Source: Tenacibaculum agarivorans
GTDB lineage: Bacteria > Bacteroidota > Bacteroidia > Flavobacteriales > Flavobacteriaceae
DNA length: 64,000 nt
Reading direction: 5' to 3'
Assembly (NCBI RefSeq): GCF_001936575.1
Contig: NZ_MSMP01000007.1
Location: forward strand, 62,001 to 126,000
Positions 6,943-16,200 of this stretch are shown piece by piece. The position numbers and the translations under genes were made by a program. Each line of letters opens with the position of its first letter. Position 1 is the first letter of the stretch. The notes beneath the pieces are model-generated. The model worked only from the letters and a program-made list of their open reading frames with translations, was not told the DNA's origin and searched no databases.

Positions 6943-7959
6943 TTACTCTACCAAATAATAAATATCAGTTTGAATATCTTGCTCTTTTACTTTTGCAGGA
7001 TCGTTTACATACATTTCATATAAAGGATACTTAGTGCTTAGTTTATTTTCTGCAATGTAATTTCCTATTTTTGTATGTGCTTCATAATCTCCAACTCCAT
7101 AAGCTCCACACTTTGTAACCGAAACATACTTACCTCCTGCTACTTTTATTTTATCCATTCCTTCTCCCGCTTTGATATCTTTAGTTAGGAATAAGCCTAT
7201 ATGAAATTCTGCTTCATTATTTTTTTCATCCCATTTATAATACAAAGCTCCTGGAACAAAATCTCCTTCTCCTAATCCTGATTGCGCTGCATAAGCCCCT
7301 ACTTTAGGCATAGTTTCTTCGAAGGTTTTCTGCATAGCATCCATGTCTATTTTCATTTTAAAGGGAAAGCCTATAAATGACTTTTCTTCATTTTCTACTA
7401 CTTTAATTTTTCCTATGCTATAAGGATCCGGAGTTGATGTGATCACTCCATCTAGATTATCTAATCCTTTTTCTATCATAGGTCCTAACATGCCGTCCCA
7501 ACCTCCAGAAAGTGCTGAGAAAATTTTGAAGAAAAACGGAGCTTTATCATCCTTCATTGTCCAAGTAATTTTTGTCCCACCTTCTGCTTTTTCAAAATCC
7601 CATAAAATTTCACTAGGCTCATTATCTCCAAATGTCATCTCTTGCTGGATAGATTTATTAGGTTCTACAGCTACTGTTTTCATTGCACCTGGCCCATCTT
7701 TACTCGTCCAGCTATCACTTGCTCCTACCCCAACAGTTTTATCTCCATAAGTTACTACAATTGTAGAGTCTTCATCATGCCAAGGCCCCCATTTCTCCCA
7801 CGTTTTTAAATCGTTTACCGTATTAAACACTTTAGTTATAGGTTGTTTTATGACTTTAGATCGTGCTACATTATAATCAGAAGGCTGCATCGTTACATAC
7901 AATAGCCCAATAAGCAATAATACCAATAAGAATAAAAGGGTATATTTTATGAATTTCAT
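6943..7959 (-). CDS. SRPBCC domain plus GyrI-like effector-binding domain protein
   Basis: 338 residues. One N-terminal hydrophobic segment (about residues 4-24) anchors it to the membrane. Residues ~30-175 form an SRPBCC/START-like fold (KTWEKWGPWHDEDSTIVVTY... ILWDFEKAEGGTKITWTM). Residues ~185-338 resemble the GyrI-like/AraC effector-binding fold (SFIGFPFKMKIDM... GGKYVSVTKCGAYG... YEMYVNDP). Both folds bind small hydrophobic ligands; function unknown. A heptamer tandem repeat lies 52-91 bp upstream of the start and could affect its promoter. Confidence 0.85.
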   Translation of the reverse strand: MKFIKYTLLFLLVLLLIGLLYVTMQPSDYNVARSKVIKQPITKVFNTVNDLKTWEKWGPWHDEDSTIVVTYGDKTVGVGASDSWTSKDGPGAMKTVAVEPNKSIQQEMTFGDNEPSEILWDFEKAEGGTKITWTMKDDKAPFFFKIFSALSGGWDGMLGPMIEKGLDNLDGVITSTPDPYSIGKIKVVENEEKSFIGFPFKMKIDMDAMQKTFEETMPKVGAYAAQSGLGEGDFVPGALYYKWDEKNNEAEFHIGLFLTKDIKAGEGMDKIKVAGGKYVSVTKCGAYGVGDYEAHTKIGNYIAENKLSTKYPLYEMYVNDPAKVKEQDIQTDIYYLVE

Positions 7960-8010
7960 AGTTAAATAGATTAATTGTTAGATTTTAAATATAGGAAATA
8001 TATTGAAAAT

Positions 8011-8050
8011 GAAGTGGGAAGTGGGAAGTGGGAAGTGGGAAGTGGGAAGT
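8011..8050. repeat. Heptanucleotide tandem repeat (GAAGTGG) x5.7
   Basis: Forty perfect bases of GAAGTGG repeats upstream of the SRPBCC gene (start 7959, minus strand). Copy number could vary by slippage. Confidence 0.9.
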
Positions 8051-8080
8051 TAAATGTTTTTATGTTTTCTCTTAAATACA

Positions 8081-8120
8081 AAAAAGACGAAAAACTTTCG
8101 TCTTTCGTCTTTCGTCTTTT
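8081..8120 (-). terminator. Terminator with triplicated stem arm
   Basis: On the plus strand one GACGAAA (8086-8092) faces three tandem TTTCGTC copies (8096-8102, 8103-8109, 8110-8116). On the minus strand any of three GACGAAA arms can pair with TTTCGTC followed by TTTTT. It follows the DoxX-family gene ending at 8154. Confidence 0.7.
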
Positions 8121-8153
8121 CTTTATAATCTTTTACTTTTGATCTTTATCGAA

Positions 8154-9131
8154 CTATAACTCTACATCCTCAGCATCCGTCCAGTTCCACTTTCCTACAA
8201 TAGTTCCTTTTTGAACCGTTACGATTCCTGGATTTGCTCTGATTACAGTTTTTATAGCAGTACCATCGCAACTTCCAAATGTATATGGTAAGTTATATTT
8301 TTCTTTAAATGCTTTTAATGCATCATCATCATACATAATACCATCTGCTGTCAACACGTAAATTTCGTATCCTTTGCTTTTAGCATCAGCTGCAACTTTA
8401 GAAACTAAAGGGATTCCTTCTTCGTCTGCTTTATCAATTGTATTAATTAAAATCAACATTGCCTTATCTTTAGCTAACATCTCTTCTAATTTATCTCCTT
8501 CATCAGTATCAATCATAAAATCATGAATTGGAGGCACTTCTCCATCTCCTTGATACTTCATACCTTCTGCAATATTTGTTCCTACTGAATATGCTCTAAA
8601 ATCAATTATTGGCAAATGGTTCAATACGTGAAATACGATTAATAGTGAAACGAATATTGAAGCATAGGTTGTAATCGATGCGATCTTTTTTGATGGAATT
8701 GCTTTTATATATTTTAAACCAGCAATTAGTATTCCTATAATACCAATAAAGATTACATTTTTATAAAAGGTTTGCTTCGGTGTAATTTTAATTGCATCTC
8801 CAAAACAACCACAATCTGTAACTTTATTATAGGTATAAGAATACCATGTTAGGAACAAGAACACCAAGGTTATTGCAAACAAACTCCAAACCGTAAATTT
8901 AGGCTTATACCCTACTAAAAGCATGATACCTAAAACGGTTTCTGCAACCACTAAAAGTATAGCAAAAACCATAGCCATAGGCGTTAAAAACTCTAGATCT
9001 AAAACTGCTTCACTAAAATATTCTTCCAATTTAAACTTAGTTCCCATTGGGTCTACTAACTTTACAAAACCAGAATAAATAAATAACAGTCCAACAATAA
9101 CTCTTGAAACGTGGGTAAGTATTTTTAACAT
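8154..9131 (-). CDS. BT_3928-type DoxX/MauE family membrane protein
   Basis: About 325 residues from ATG 9131 (a GTG at 9164 would add 11 residues and overlap the upstream gene; family members start close to the Met-Leu-Lys used here). The N-terminal half has several membrane segments with the DoxX pattern RVIVGLLFIYSGFVKLVDP and a CGCFG motif, as in MauE-like proteins. The C-terminal half is a soluble region like the BT_3928 family, with a thioredoxin-like look (ILINTIDKADEEG... YTFGSCDGTAIKTVIRANPG). A redox or quinone-linked role is likely by family. It directly follows the DUF1599 gene, a pairing commonly seen in Bacteroidota. Confidence 0.82.
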   Translation of the reverse strand: MLKILTHVSRVIVGLLFIYSGFVKLVDPMGTKFKLEEYFSEAVLDLEFLTPMAMVFAILLVVAETVLGIMLLVGYKPKFTVWSLFAITLVFLFLTWYSYTYNKVTDCGCFGDAIKITPKQTFYKNVIFIGIIGILIAGLKYIKAIPSKKIASITTYASIFVSLLIVFHVLNHLPIIDFRAYSVGTNIAEGMKYQGDGEVPPIHDFMIDTDEGDKLEEMLAKDKAMLILINTIDKADEEGIPLVSKVAADAKSKGYEIYVLTADGIMYDDDALKAFKEKYNLPYTFGSCDGTAIKTVIRANPGIVTVQKGTIVGKWNWTDAEDVEL

Positions 9132-9156
9132 AATAATTGGGATTTTATGGTAATTT

Positions 9157-9693
9157 TTATTCACTCAGATGAATCATAGCAAATATTGAATAATTTATCA
9201 TATCCTGATAATTTGCATCGATTCCTTCCGAGACTAATGTCTTTCCTTTATTATCTTCTATTTGTTTTACACGTAATAGCTTTTGTAAAATTAAATCTGT
9301 TAATGAAGACACCCTCATATCTCTCCAAGCTTCACCATAATCGTGATTCTTATTCTCCATTAATTCCTTAGTTAATTTTACGTATTTATCATATAAAACT
9401 GTTGCTTCTTCAGTAGTTAAATCAGGCTGATCTACAATTCCTAAATCTAACTGAATTAGCGCCATGATAGAATAGTTGATAATTCCGATAAATTCAGATT
9501 TCTCTCCTTCATCTACCTTTCTTACATCATTTTCTTGTAACTGGCGAATACGTTGCGCCTTTATGAAAATTTGATCGGTTAGCGATGGTAATCTTAAAAT
9601 TCTCCAAGCGCTACCGTAGTCTGTCATTTTATTTATAAATAGTGTTCGGCATTCAGCAATAACCGAATCGTATTGTTCTGAGGTGTTGTGCAT
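9157..9693 (-). CDS. DUF1599 domain protein (internally duplicated)
   Basis: 178 residues made of two similar halves: KMTDYGSAWRILRLPSLTDQ (about 22-41) and KNHDYGEAWRDMRVSSLTDL (about 113-132), each followed by a Lys/Arg-rich helix and an INYS(I) segment. This is the DUF1599 architecture conserved across Bacteroidota; function unknown. It is cotranscribed with the DoxX-family gene downstream and divergent from folP. Confidence 0.88.
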   Translation of the reverse strand: MHNTSEQYDSVIAECRTLFINKMTDYGSAWRILRLPSLTDQIFIKAQRIRQLQENDVRKVDEGEKSEFIGIINYSIMALIQLDLGIVDQPDLTTEEATVLYDKYVKLTKELMENKNHDYGEAWRDMRVSSLTDLILQKLLRVKQIEDNKGKTLVSEGIDANYQDMINYSIFAMIHLSE

Positions 9694-9794
9694 TTATATG
9701 TATTCAGAAAAAACTACGTAAAAATAGCAAATCAATTAAGTTTTCAGTTATTTTTACACAGAAATTTATACCAACAACCTTCAATAAGGTATCA

Positions 9795-10619
9795 ATGACA
9801 ATTAATTGCAAAGGAACTCTAATTGATTTATCTACCCCAAAAGTAATGGGTATTTTAAATATTACCCCAGATTCTTTTTTTGATGGCGGGAAATACAAGA
9901 ACGATACAGACATTCTAAATCAGACTGAAAAAATGCTTTCTGAAGGTGCTACTTTTATTGATATTGGCGCCTATTCATCTAGACCTGGAGCACAGCATAT
10001 TTCTGAAGATGAAGAATTACGTAGAGTTATTCCTATTGTTGAATTACTAGTTCAAAAATTTCCTGATATAATTATTTCTATAGATACGTTTAGAAGTACA
10101 ATTGCTAAAGAAACTGTTCAAGCTGGCGCAGCTATAATTAATGATATTTCTGGTGGCAATATGGATAAAAAAATGTTTGAAACTGTAGCTCAACTTCAAG
10201 TTCCTTACATTTTAATGCATATGCAAGGGACTCCTCAGAATATGCAACAAAAACCCACATATACAAACATTATTACTGAGCTCATCTCATTTTTTGCTGA
10301 AAAAATCTTCCAATTACGCCAATTGCGATTAAATGATGTTATTATTGATGTAGGTTTTGGTTTTGGAAAAACTATAGCTCATAATTATGAGTTATTACAA
10401 AAACTTTCTTTGTTCAAAAATCTGGATGTACCTGTTCTTACCGGGGTTTCTAGAAAATCAATGTTATACAAATTGTTAGAAAGTTCTCCTAAAGAAGCAT
10501 TAAATGCAACTACAGTCGCTAACACTATTGCTTTATTAAACGGAACACAAATCCTTAGAGTTCATGATGTAAAAGAAGCTGTAGAAGCAATAAAAATCAC
10601 CAACATGGTAAAACAATAA
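9795..10619 (+). CDS. folP: Dihydropteroate synthase
   Basis: 274 residues, normal length. It joins 6-hydroxymethyl-dihydropterin pyrophosphate to p-aminobenzoate in folate synthesis and is the sulfonamide target. The landmarks are MGILNITPDSFFDGG (about 18-32), the first DHPS signature; GATFIDIGAYSSRPG (about 51-65), the second loop; SIDTF; and GFGFGKTIAHNYELL (about 190-204), with the Lys of the pterin site. Near the end come SRKSM and RVHDV, both catalytic-site stretches. The next gene follows after 8 bp. Confidence 0.95.
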   Translation: MTINCKGTLIDLSTPKVMGILNITPDSFFDGGKYKNDTDILNQTEKMLSEGATFIDIGAYSSRPGAQHISEDEELRRVIPIVELLVQKFPDIIISIDTFRSTIAKETVQAGAAIINDISGGNMDKKMFETVAQLQVPYILMHMQGTPQNMQQKPTYTNIITELISFFAEKIFQLRQLRLNDVIIDVGFGFGKTIAHNYELLQKLSLFKNLDVPVLTGVSRKSMLYKLLESSPKEALNATTVANTIALLNGTQILRVHDVKEAVEAIKITNMVKQ

Positions 10620-10627
10620 GTTTTAAA

Positions 10628-11188
10628 ATGGGCAAGAAAAAGATTAAAAGAAGATTCTATATTTTTAGCTTTCTCTTATTAATCTTTCTATGTAAAGGTC
10701 CTATTTATAGATACCTTATTAATTACACTATAATTGACTCTAGAAAGAACAACTTTTTAACAAACCAAAAATTAATTTTAGAAATAGAAGAATTCACTAA
10801 TAATGAATCTTTAGATATTGACGAGATTATACGAATATCAAATTCTTTTACTGCCAAAAAACTAGCTTTTACCTTCTCTAAAGCTCCTAAAAATGCTAAT
10901 AAATTTGTTGATCACAAAAAAGCAAATTGTATTGGTTATGCTGCATTATTTAATGCTGTTGGAAACTATCTGTTAGCAAAGAACAACTTAACTGATTCTT
11001 ATGAATTTAACCATCTAGTAGGTCAGCTTCACCTTTTCAGTATAAACATTCATCTAATTATTAATCATCCTTTTTTTAAAGACCATGATTTCAATGCTAT
11101 TAAAAATCTAAAAACACAAGAAATTATATATGTAGACCCAAGTTTATACGATTATTTAGGTATTAAATGGGTCTCTTCAAGGCAGTAG
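10628..11188 (+). CDS. Unknown membrane-anchored protein, possibly transglutaminase-like
   Basis: 186 residues with a basic start and one N-terminal membrane segment (about 9-24). I do not recognise a named family. The order ANCIGYAALFNAVG (Cys near 97), then a His-rich stretch with FKDHDFNAI, then IIYVDPSLYDY looks like the Cys-His-Asp triad layout of transglutaminase-like cysteine enzymes. This is inferred from pattern only. The gene is 8 bp after folP and probably in the same transcript, followed by a terminator. Confidence 0.55.
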   Translation: MGKKKIKRRFYIFSFLLLIFLCKGPIYRYLINYTIIDSRKNNFLTNQKLILEIEEFTNNESLDIDEIIRISNSFTAKKLAFTFSKAPKNANKFVDHKKANCIGYAALFNAVGNYLLAKNNLTDSYEFNHLVGQLHLFSINIHLIINHPFFKDHDFNAIKNLKTQEIIYVDPSLYDYLGIKWVSSRQ

Positions 11189-11210
11189 TTTATCACCCTA
11201 TTTTTACTAC

Positions 11211-11248
11211 ATCAAGAATACTCGGCATCATTCTTGATTACTTTTTTC
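11211..11248 (+). terminator. Terminator of the folP operon
   Basis: ATCAAGAAT / ATTCTTGAT stem with a 10-nt loop followed by TACTTTTTT, just after the gene ending at 11188. Confidence 0.75.
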
Positions 11249-11304
11249 CAAACCAAAAATTGCAGGTAACCAAACCAATTATTAATTATTAAAACTACTT
11301 AATC

Positions 11305-11913
11305 ATGAAAAGAAAACGTCTTTCAGAAATTAATGCCGGCTCTATGGCAGACATCGCATTTTTATTACTCATCTTTTTTCTTGTAACGACCACTATGGAT
11401 ATAGATAAAGGTATTTTTAGGAAAATGGCTCAAAAGGATGAAAATCCGAGTACATTAGAACTTAATAATAGAAATGTTTTGGAAATCAACATTAATCGAA
11501 ATAATGAAATTTTGGTTGGAGACGACCTAATTAGCATTAAAGAATTAAGCGCTATTACACAAAATTTTATTGATAATGGTGGCGGAAAAGATACTAAGGG
11601 TAATGTGTGTGATTGGTGTAAAGGACAGAAAAAAAATAATCTATCTGATCATCCAACTAAAGCTTTAATTACGATTACTGCTGATAGGAACGCTAAATAT
11701 GAAACTTATGTTGCAGTACTCGATCGTGTACATTATGCTTATACTAAGCTACGAAACACATTGGCATTACAGTTATACAGAAAAACATATGTAGAACTTG
11801 AAGAAAAATTTAAAAAAACTAGATCTAATCAGATTTTAGAAAAAGTAAAATTGATTCGTAGTAAATACCCCATGTTAATTGGAGATATTGAAACTACAAT
11901 GGCTAGTAAATAA
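11305..11913 (+). CDS. ExbD/TolR family energy-transducing protein (orphan)
   Basis: 202 residues. One N-terminal membrane helix SMADIAFLLLIFFLVTTTM carries Asp16, the protonatable residue essential in ExbD/TolR. A periplasmic domain follows with a CDWC pair and a coiled C-terminal tail. ExbD works with ExbB (MotA/TolQ family) to use proton flow for work on the outer membrane. No exbB or tonB is nearby, and Bacteroidota usually carry exbB-exbD-exbD sets, so it is an orphan here or serves a distant complex. It has its own gap and a shared terminator with the facing small gene. Confidence 0.88.
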   Translation: MKRKRLSEINAGSMADIAFLLLIFFLVTTTMDIDKGIFRKMAQKDENPSTLELNNRNVLEININRNNEILVGDDLISIKELSAITQNFIDNGGGKDTKGNVCDWCKGQKKNNLSDHPTKALITITADRNAKYETYVAVLDRVHYAYTKLRNTLALQLYRKTYVELEEKFKKTRSNQILEKVKLIRSKYPMLIGDIETTMASK

Positions 11914-11942
11914 ATTTAAATCACTTAACTCATTTATACTAT

Positions 11943-11972
11943 AAACCTAGTTACATCTCTGTAACTAGGTTT
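11943..11972. terminator. Bidirectional terminator
   Basis: Perfect 13-bp stem AAACCTAGTTACA / TGTAACTAGGTTT with loop TCTC, between exbD (+) and the small double-glycine peptide gene (-). Confidence 0.9.
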
Positions 11973-11997
11973 TAATTTTCTCACAAATTTAAATACA

Positions 11998-12198
11998 TTA
12001 AAATGCGCAAACACCTGAGATAAAAAATGGATCTCCATCTAAATCTATAGTAATTCCACAACCTCTACTACAGGGAGGACAATCACGATCCGAATCACAT
12101 TGAAGTAATTGTGGTTGACACCCAAAAAAGCCTCCTTGAATATTCTTCTGCTCGTTTTTAGAAATCACTTTGCCTAAGTTCAAAATTTGTTTTTTCAT
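11998..12198 (-). CDS. Bacteriocin-like / natural-product precursor peptide with double-Gly leader
   Basis: 66 residues. The leader MKKQILNLGKVISKNEQKN ends IQGG (Gly22-Gly23), the double-glycine processing site used by C39 peptidase-ABC exporters. The ILNLGKxxxKxEQKxIxGG pattern is typical of bacteriocin-like precursors of Flavobacteriia. The 43-residue core has six Cys in CQ, LLQC, CPPCSRGC and GVC. Disulfide bonding or modification is possible. No modifying enzyme, peptidase or exporter gene is adjacent, so maturation must be done elsewhere. The role (antimicrobial, signal) is inferred. Confidence 0.75.
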   Translation of the reverse strand: MKKQILNLGKVISKNEQKNIQGGFFGCQPQLLQCDSDRDCPPCSRGCGITIDLDGDPFFISGVCAF

Positions 12199-12368
12199 AA
12201 TAGTAAGGTTTAATTAAAAATTATAATAGTTACTTCAAAATACAAAATTCTAACTTAGCATGTACTTTCTCATCTATATACTATCACATTATTAGTTTCT
12301 TTATCTGTTATGATAACTAAATTAAACAACTAAATAATTAGTATTTTTACCCAAATACTAATTTCTAA

Positions 12369-13148
12369 ATGTTAGATTTTTTAAATTTTTCTTTTTTAGA
12401 TGTACTCGATATCATTTTAGTTGCGGTATTACTATACTACACTTATAAGTTATTGAAGGGTACTGTAGCTATTAATATTGTAATTGGTATTACACTTATT
12501 TTTTTAATATGGAAAGCTACGCAAGCCTTACATATGGAAATGTTAAGTGGTATTTTAGGATACTTATTATCAGGTGGGGTTATTGCCTTAATTATCGTTT
12601 TCCAACAAGAAATACGAAAGTTTCTACTCATGATTGGAACTAACAATTTTACTAATAAAAGAGGTTTTTTAAATCAATTAAAATTTTTACAATCTGAGAT
12701 CAATACAGATACGGACACAGATACTATAATCAAATCATGTAAAAAATTATCTGTTTCTAAAACTGGAGCTTTGCTTGTTATAGAGCGAACTAATAAACTC
12801 GATTTTTTAGTGACTACTGGTGATCAAATGAATGCACAAATTAATGATGCCATTATCCAAAGTATTTTTTATAAAAATAGCCCTTTACATGATGGCGCTA
12901 CCATTATCAGAGATAATTATATTATTGCAACACGTGTAATTTTACCTGTGTCTGAAAATACTAAAATACCTGCCAGATTTGGTTTACGTCATAGAGCTGC
13001 TATAGGTATTTCAGAAAGAACAGATGCTGTTTGTATAATAGTTTCTGAAGAAACAGGAGAAATTTCTTATATCAAAGATGGAGGATTTGTACTTCATAAA
13101 AATTTAGAAGAATTATCTGATAAGTTAAAACAGGATTTATCTAACTAA
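12369..13148 (+). CDS. cdaA: Diadenylate cyclase CdaA (c-di-AMP synthase)
   Basis: 259 residues. Three N-terminal membrane helices (about 10-85) are followed by a DisA_N/DAC catalytic domain (about 100-240). The active-site motifs are LHDGA with Asp175-Gly-Ala and RHRAA (207-211). It condenses two ATP to c-di-AMP, a signal of cell-wall and osmotic state. In many Bacteroidota cdaA directly follows folP. Here three genes and two terminators separate them, so it must use its own promoter. A facing terminator follows at 13187. Confidence 0.95.
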   Translation: MLDFLNFSFLDVLDIILVAVLLYYTYKLLKGTVAINIVIGITLIFLIWKATQALHMEMLSGILGYLLSGGVIALIIVFQQEIRKFLLMIGTNNFTNKRGFLNQLKFLQSEINTDTDTDTIIKSCKKLSVSKTGALLVIERTNKLDFLVTTGDQMNAQINDAIIQSIFYKNSPLHDGATIIRDNYIIATRVILPVSENTKIPARFGLRHRAAIGISERTDAVCIIVSEETGEISYIKDGGFVLHKNLEELSDKLKQDLSN

Positions 13149-13186
13149 CATAAAGTTTGTTTGAGATTTATATTTACTAAAAAATA

Positions 13187-13217
13187 AAGCCGATACTGTA
13201 TAAATTAGTACCGGCTT
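13187..13217. terminator. Terminator between cdaA and the cytochrome-like giant gene
   Basis: AAGCCGATACT / AGTACCGGCTT stem (one mismatch) with a 9-nt loop, between convergent genes. Confidence 0.75.
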
Positions 13218-13238
13218 AACACATACATATCACCTACA

Positions 13239-16200
13239 TCATTCAATCATTATCTTCTTTGTTTCTAGAATTCCGGTTACTGTATTTCTAACTTCTAAAA
13301 CATATAAACCTTGAGGTAAATTATACACAGGAATTTGCAACTTTTGTTCATTCATAAAACTTTGAATTAACACTTGTTGATTATTCATATCTATAATGCG
13401 AATAATTCCACTTTGATTTATACTATTTGATTTTTCTCCTTTAGATTGTAAAGAAACAGTAACGAATTCCGAAGCTGGGTTAGGAACTACAGAAACAGTA
13501 ACTGCACTATCTGTCTTTGAAGTTGTAGTTTCACAATTTGGTTTTACAGAAGAGCTACTGAAGTAAATTGTAAATCCTTTTGTTTTAGACACTAACACAA
13601 AATTACTTCCATCCAAAGTTACCCAGTACTCTCCATCTAATTTTGGAATCCCTGAATTAGTAATACTAATACTTGGTTGAGCTTGGTTAAAGTTTTGAGT
13701 TATCTTAGGTAAGAAATCTATCCACCAACTTGGTGTTCCATTATTGGTATTCATAGAAAATTGCCATAATCCATTATTATTTAAATCCCAATTAATACCG
13801 AAATTTCTAACCATACTTAAATCTGGACCATTACCTAAAACAAAAATATGCTCAAACGAAGTGTTCATAGATGGTAATGCTGAACTTGATGGCGTATTAA
13901 AACTACATCCTGAAACTGGACCTCCTGAAGTATCTGAAACAGTAATTGTTATTGTTTGTGTATCTTCTAAACTTCCATCATTTACTGTTAGTGTTGCAGT
14001 ATAGGCACCTGGAGTAGTATAATTATGTGAAACTGATATACCAGTACTGCTATTACTATCTCCAAAATCCCACGAATATGTTAATACATCGCCATCTGGA
14101 TCAGAAGAACCTGACGCATCAAATTGAACTGTGAGTGGACTTTCACCAGAGTTAACATCTGTAGTAAAGTCTGCTATTGGTGCTCTATTTACCACTTCTT
14201 CGGTAACTGTAATGGTTTTTGTAGCTGTAGCTTGATCTGTTCCATCACTTACAGTAAGTGTGGCTACATAATTTCCTGCTTGTTGGTATTGATGAGAAGT
14301 TATTTCTGCATTACCAGTTGTTCCATCACCAAAATCCCAAGAATACGTTAATGCATCACCATCTGGATCAGAAGAACTTGATGCATCAAATTGAACTGTA
14401 AGTGGACTTAGACCTGAACTTACATCTACAGTAAACTCTGCAACAGGCACTCTATTCACTACTTCTTCTGTAACTGTGATAGTTCTCATAGCTGTAGCTT
14501 GATCAGTTCCATCATTTACAGTAAGTGTTACAATGTAACTACCTACTTGTTGGTATTCATAAGAGATTATTTTTCCATCACCAGTTGTTCCGTCTCCAAA
14601 ATCCCAAGTATACGTTAATGTATCTCCATCTGGATCAGAAGAACCTGACGCATCAAACTGAACTGTTAGTGGACGTACACCTGAAGAAACGTTTGAGATA
14701 AATTCAGCTGTTGGCGCCCTGTTTCCAGTAATAGACCCATCAGGTTCTATACCCCAAACTAATTTACCTTTATGATATAATGTTACCATTATATGGGGCT
14801 TTAAAGATGTTTTACCTGAATCATAAGAAAAATCATTTACCTGATTATGTGATTGAAAACCTGCATGATGTAACCTGGTTTGTATAACTCCAGATTTACC
14901 TTTCGCTTTTATAGTTCCTGAAGTACTAGAGAACCCTAATTCTAAATAATTTTCTGATCCTAAAGTACCATATTGACCTGTAACTCCTTTTGGCTGTGCA
15001 TAATCTATATTAAACGCCATAGATGCAGTATGTTCAGGAGTGAACCAGTACCTAATTTTAAAATCTTGCAATGCAACATCTGCTTCTGCATCGCTTACGA
15101 TTTGGAATACCGGTTTTAATTCTACCGAAACTGGTCCAGAGCTATTATCTCTATATTCCACACTAAAATCAGTATCTGGTAAATTTGTTAAACGTTTGTC
15201 TACCGTTACAGATATTTCACTAAATGTTCCAGTAAGTGTACCATCTGCTTCTGCTAAAGCTAGCTTTATTGTATGCTTTCCTTCAGATAAACCTACTACA
15301 GAAATTGGAGCTACAGTAAAAATATCATCTTTAGCTACATCGTCTAAGAAATACTTAATATGTCGTCCTCCTGGAGTAATATCCCAAAGTATGGTAGAAA
15401 ATTCTATAGAAAAGTCAGGACCGACCAATCCACCATCAGTTGGAGATTCAATAATTACAGTTGGATCTTCTGGAATAGGATCTTTGGTTACCATAACGGT
15501 AATAGTATCACTGAGCTCGGTTGGTGAATTATCACTACGTTCCATTTGTAATGTTAATTCATGTGGACCTTCAGATAAATTGGTTAAATCCTCGTGCATT
15601 CCTTCTTTAGTTATTAGTCCTCTATCTTGACCATCAATTCTATAACGTAATTGGAATTGCTGCGATGGTAAATCCCATCCTTCAGTTTCAAATTTGATAG
15701 AAATAGGCGCATTAACTAATTGACCATTAGTTGGTGAAGTAAAATATACATCTGGCAATGGGCCAATTGGCGTGTCTGCATCTCCACCATGTAATGTCCA
15801 TAACACAGCAGCATCAAACATTTTTAATCCTTGCTCAGTTAATAAATGCATAAATTGATCTCTTAACGGAAATGCTGTTCTTCTAGATGGAATAGCAATA
15901 CTTGCTTCATAACCAAACAATATTGGTTGTATTCCTGCTTTTGCTATTATTATAGCTTCATCAGAAGGATTTCCAAAAGGTAAACTTTGTGTAATTCCAT
16001 ATAAAGCTGTTTTCGTACCTGCAGCAGCAGCCATTGGATGATTTGGAGTCGTAATTGTTACTTGATCAAACCCTTCACTAGTAATTCCAAATCCAGTATT
16101 TAAAGCTCCAGAAGTCATTCTTAATTTATTATACATGAAAGGGTTCCATGTTAATAAGGGTACCCGAGCTCCTTCCAAATCATTACCTAATTCTCTTGGA

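Noticed and set aside
9132-9164. GTG start for the DoxX-family protein
   Set aside because: It overlaps the DUF1599 gene and adds 11 residues not typical of the family; ATG at 9131 preferred.
15040-15630. 196-codon plus-strand frame within the cytochrome-like gene
   Set aside because: Antisense to Ig-like and CBM3 domains of a well-supported protein; no recognisable domain.
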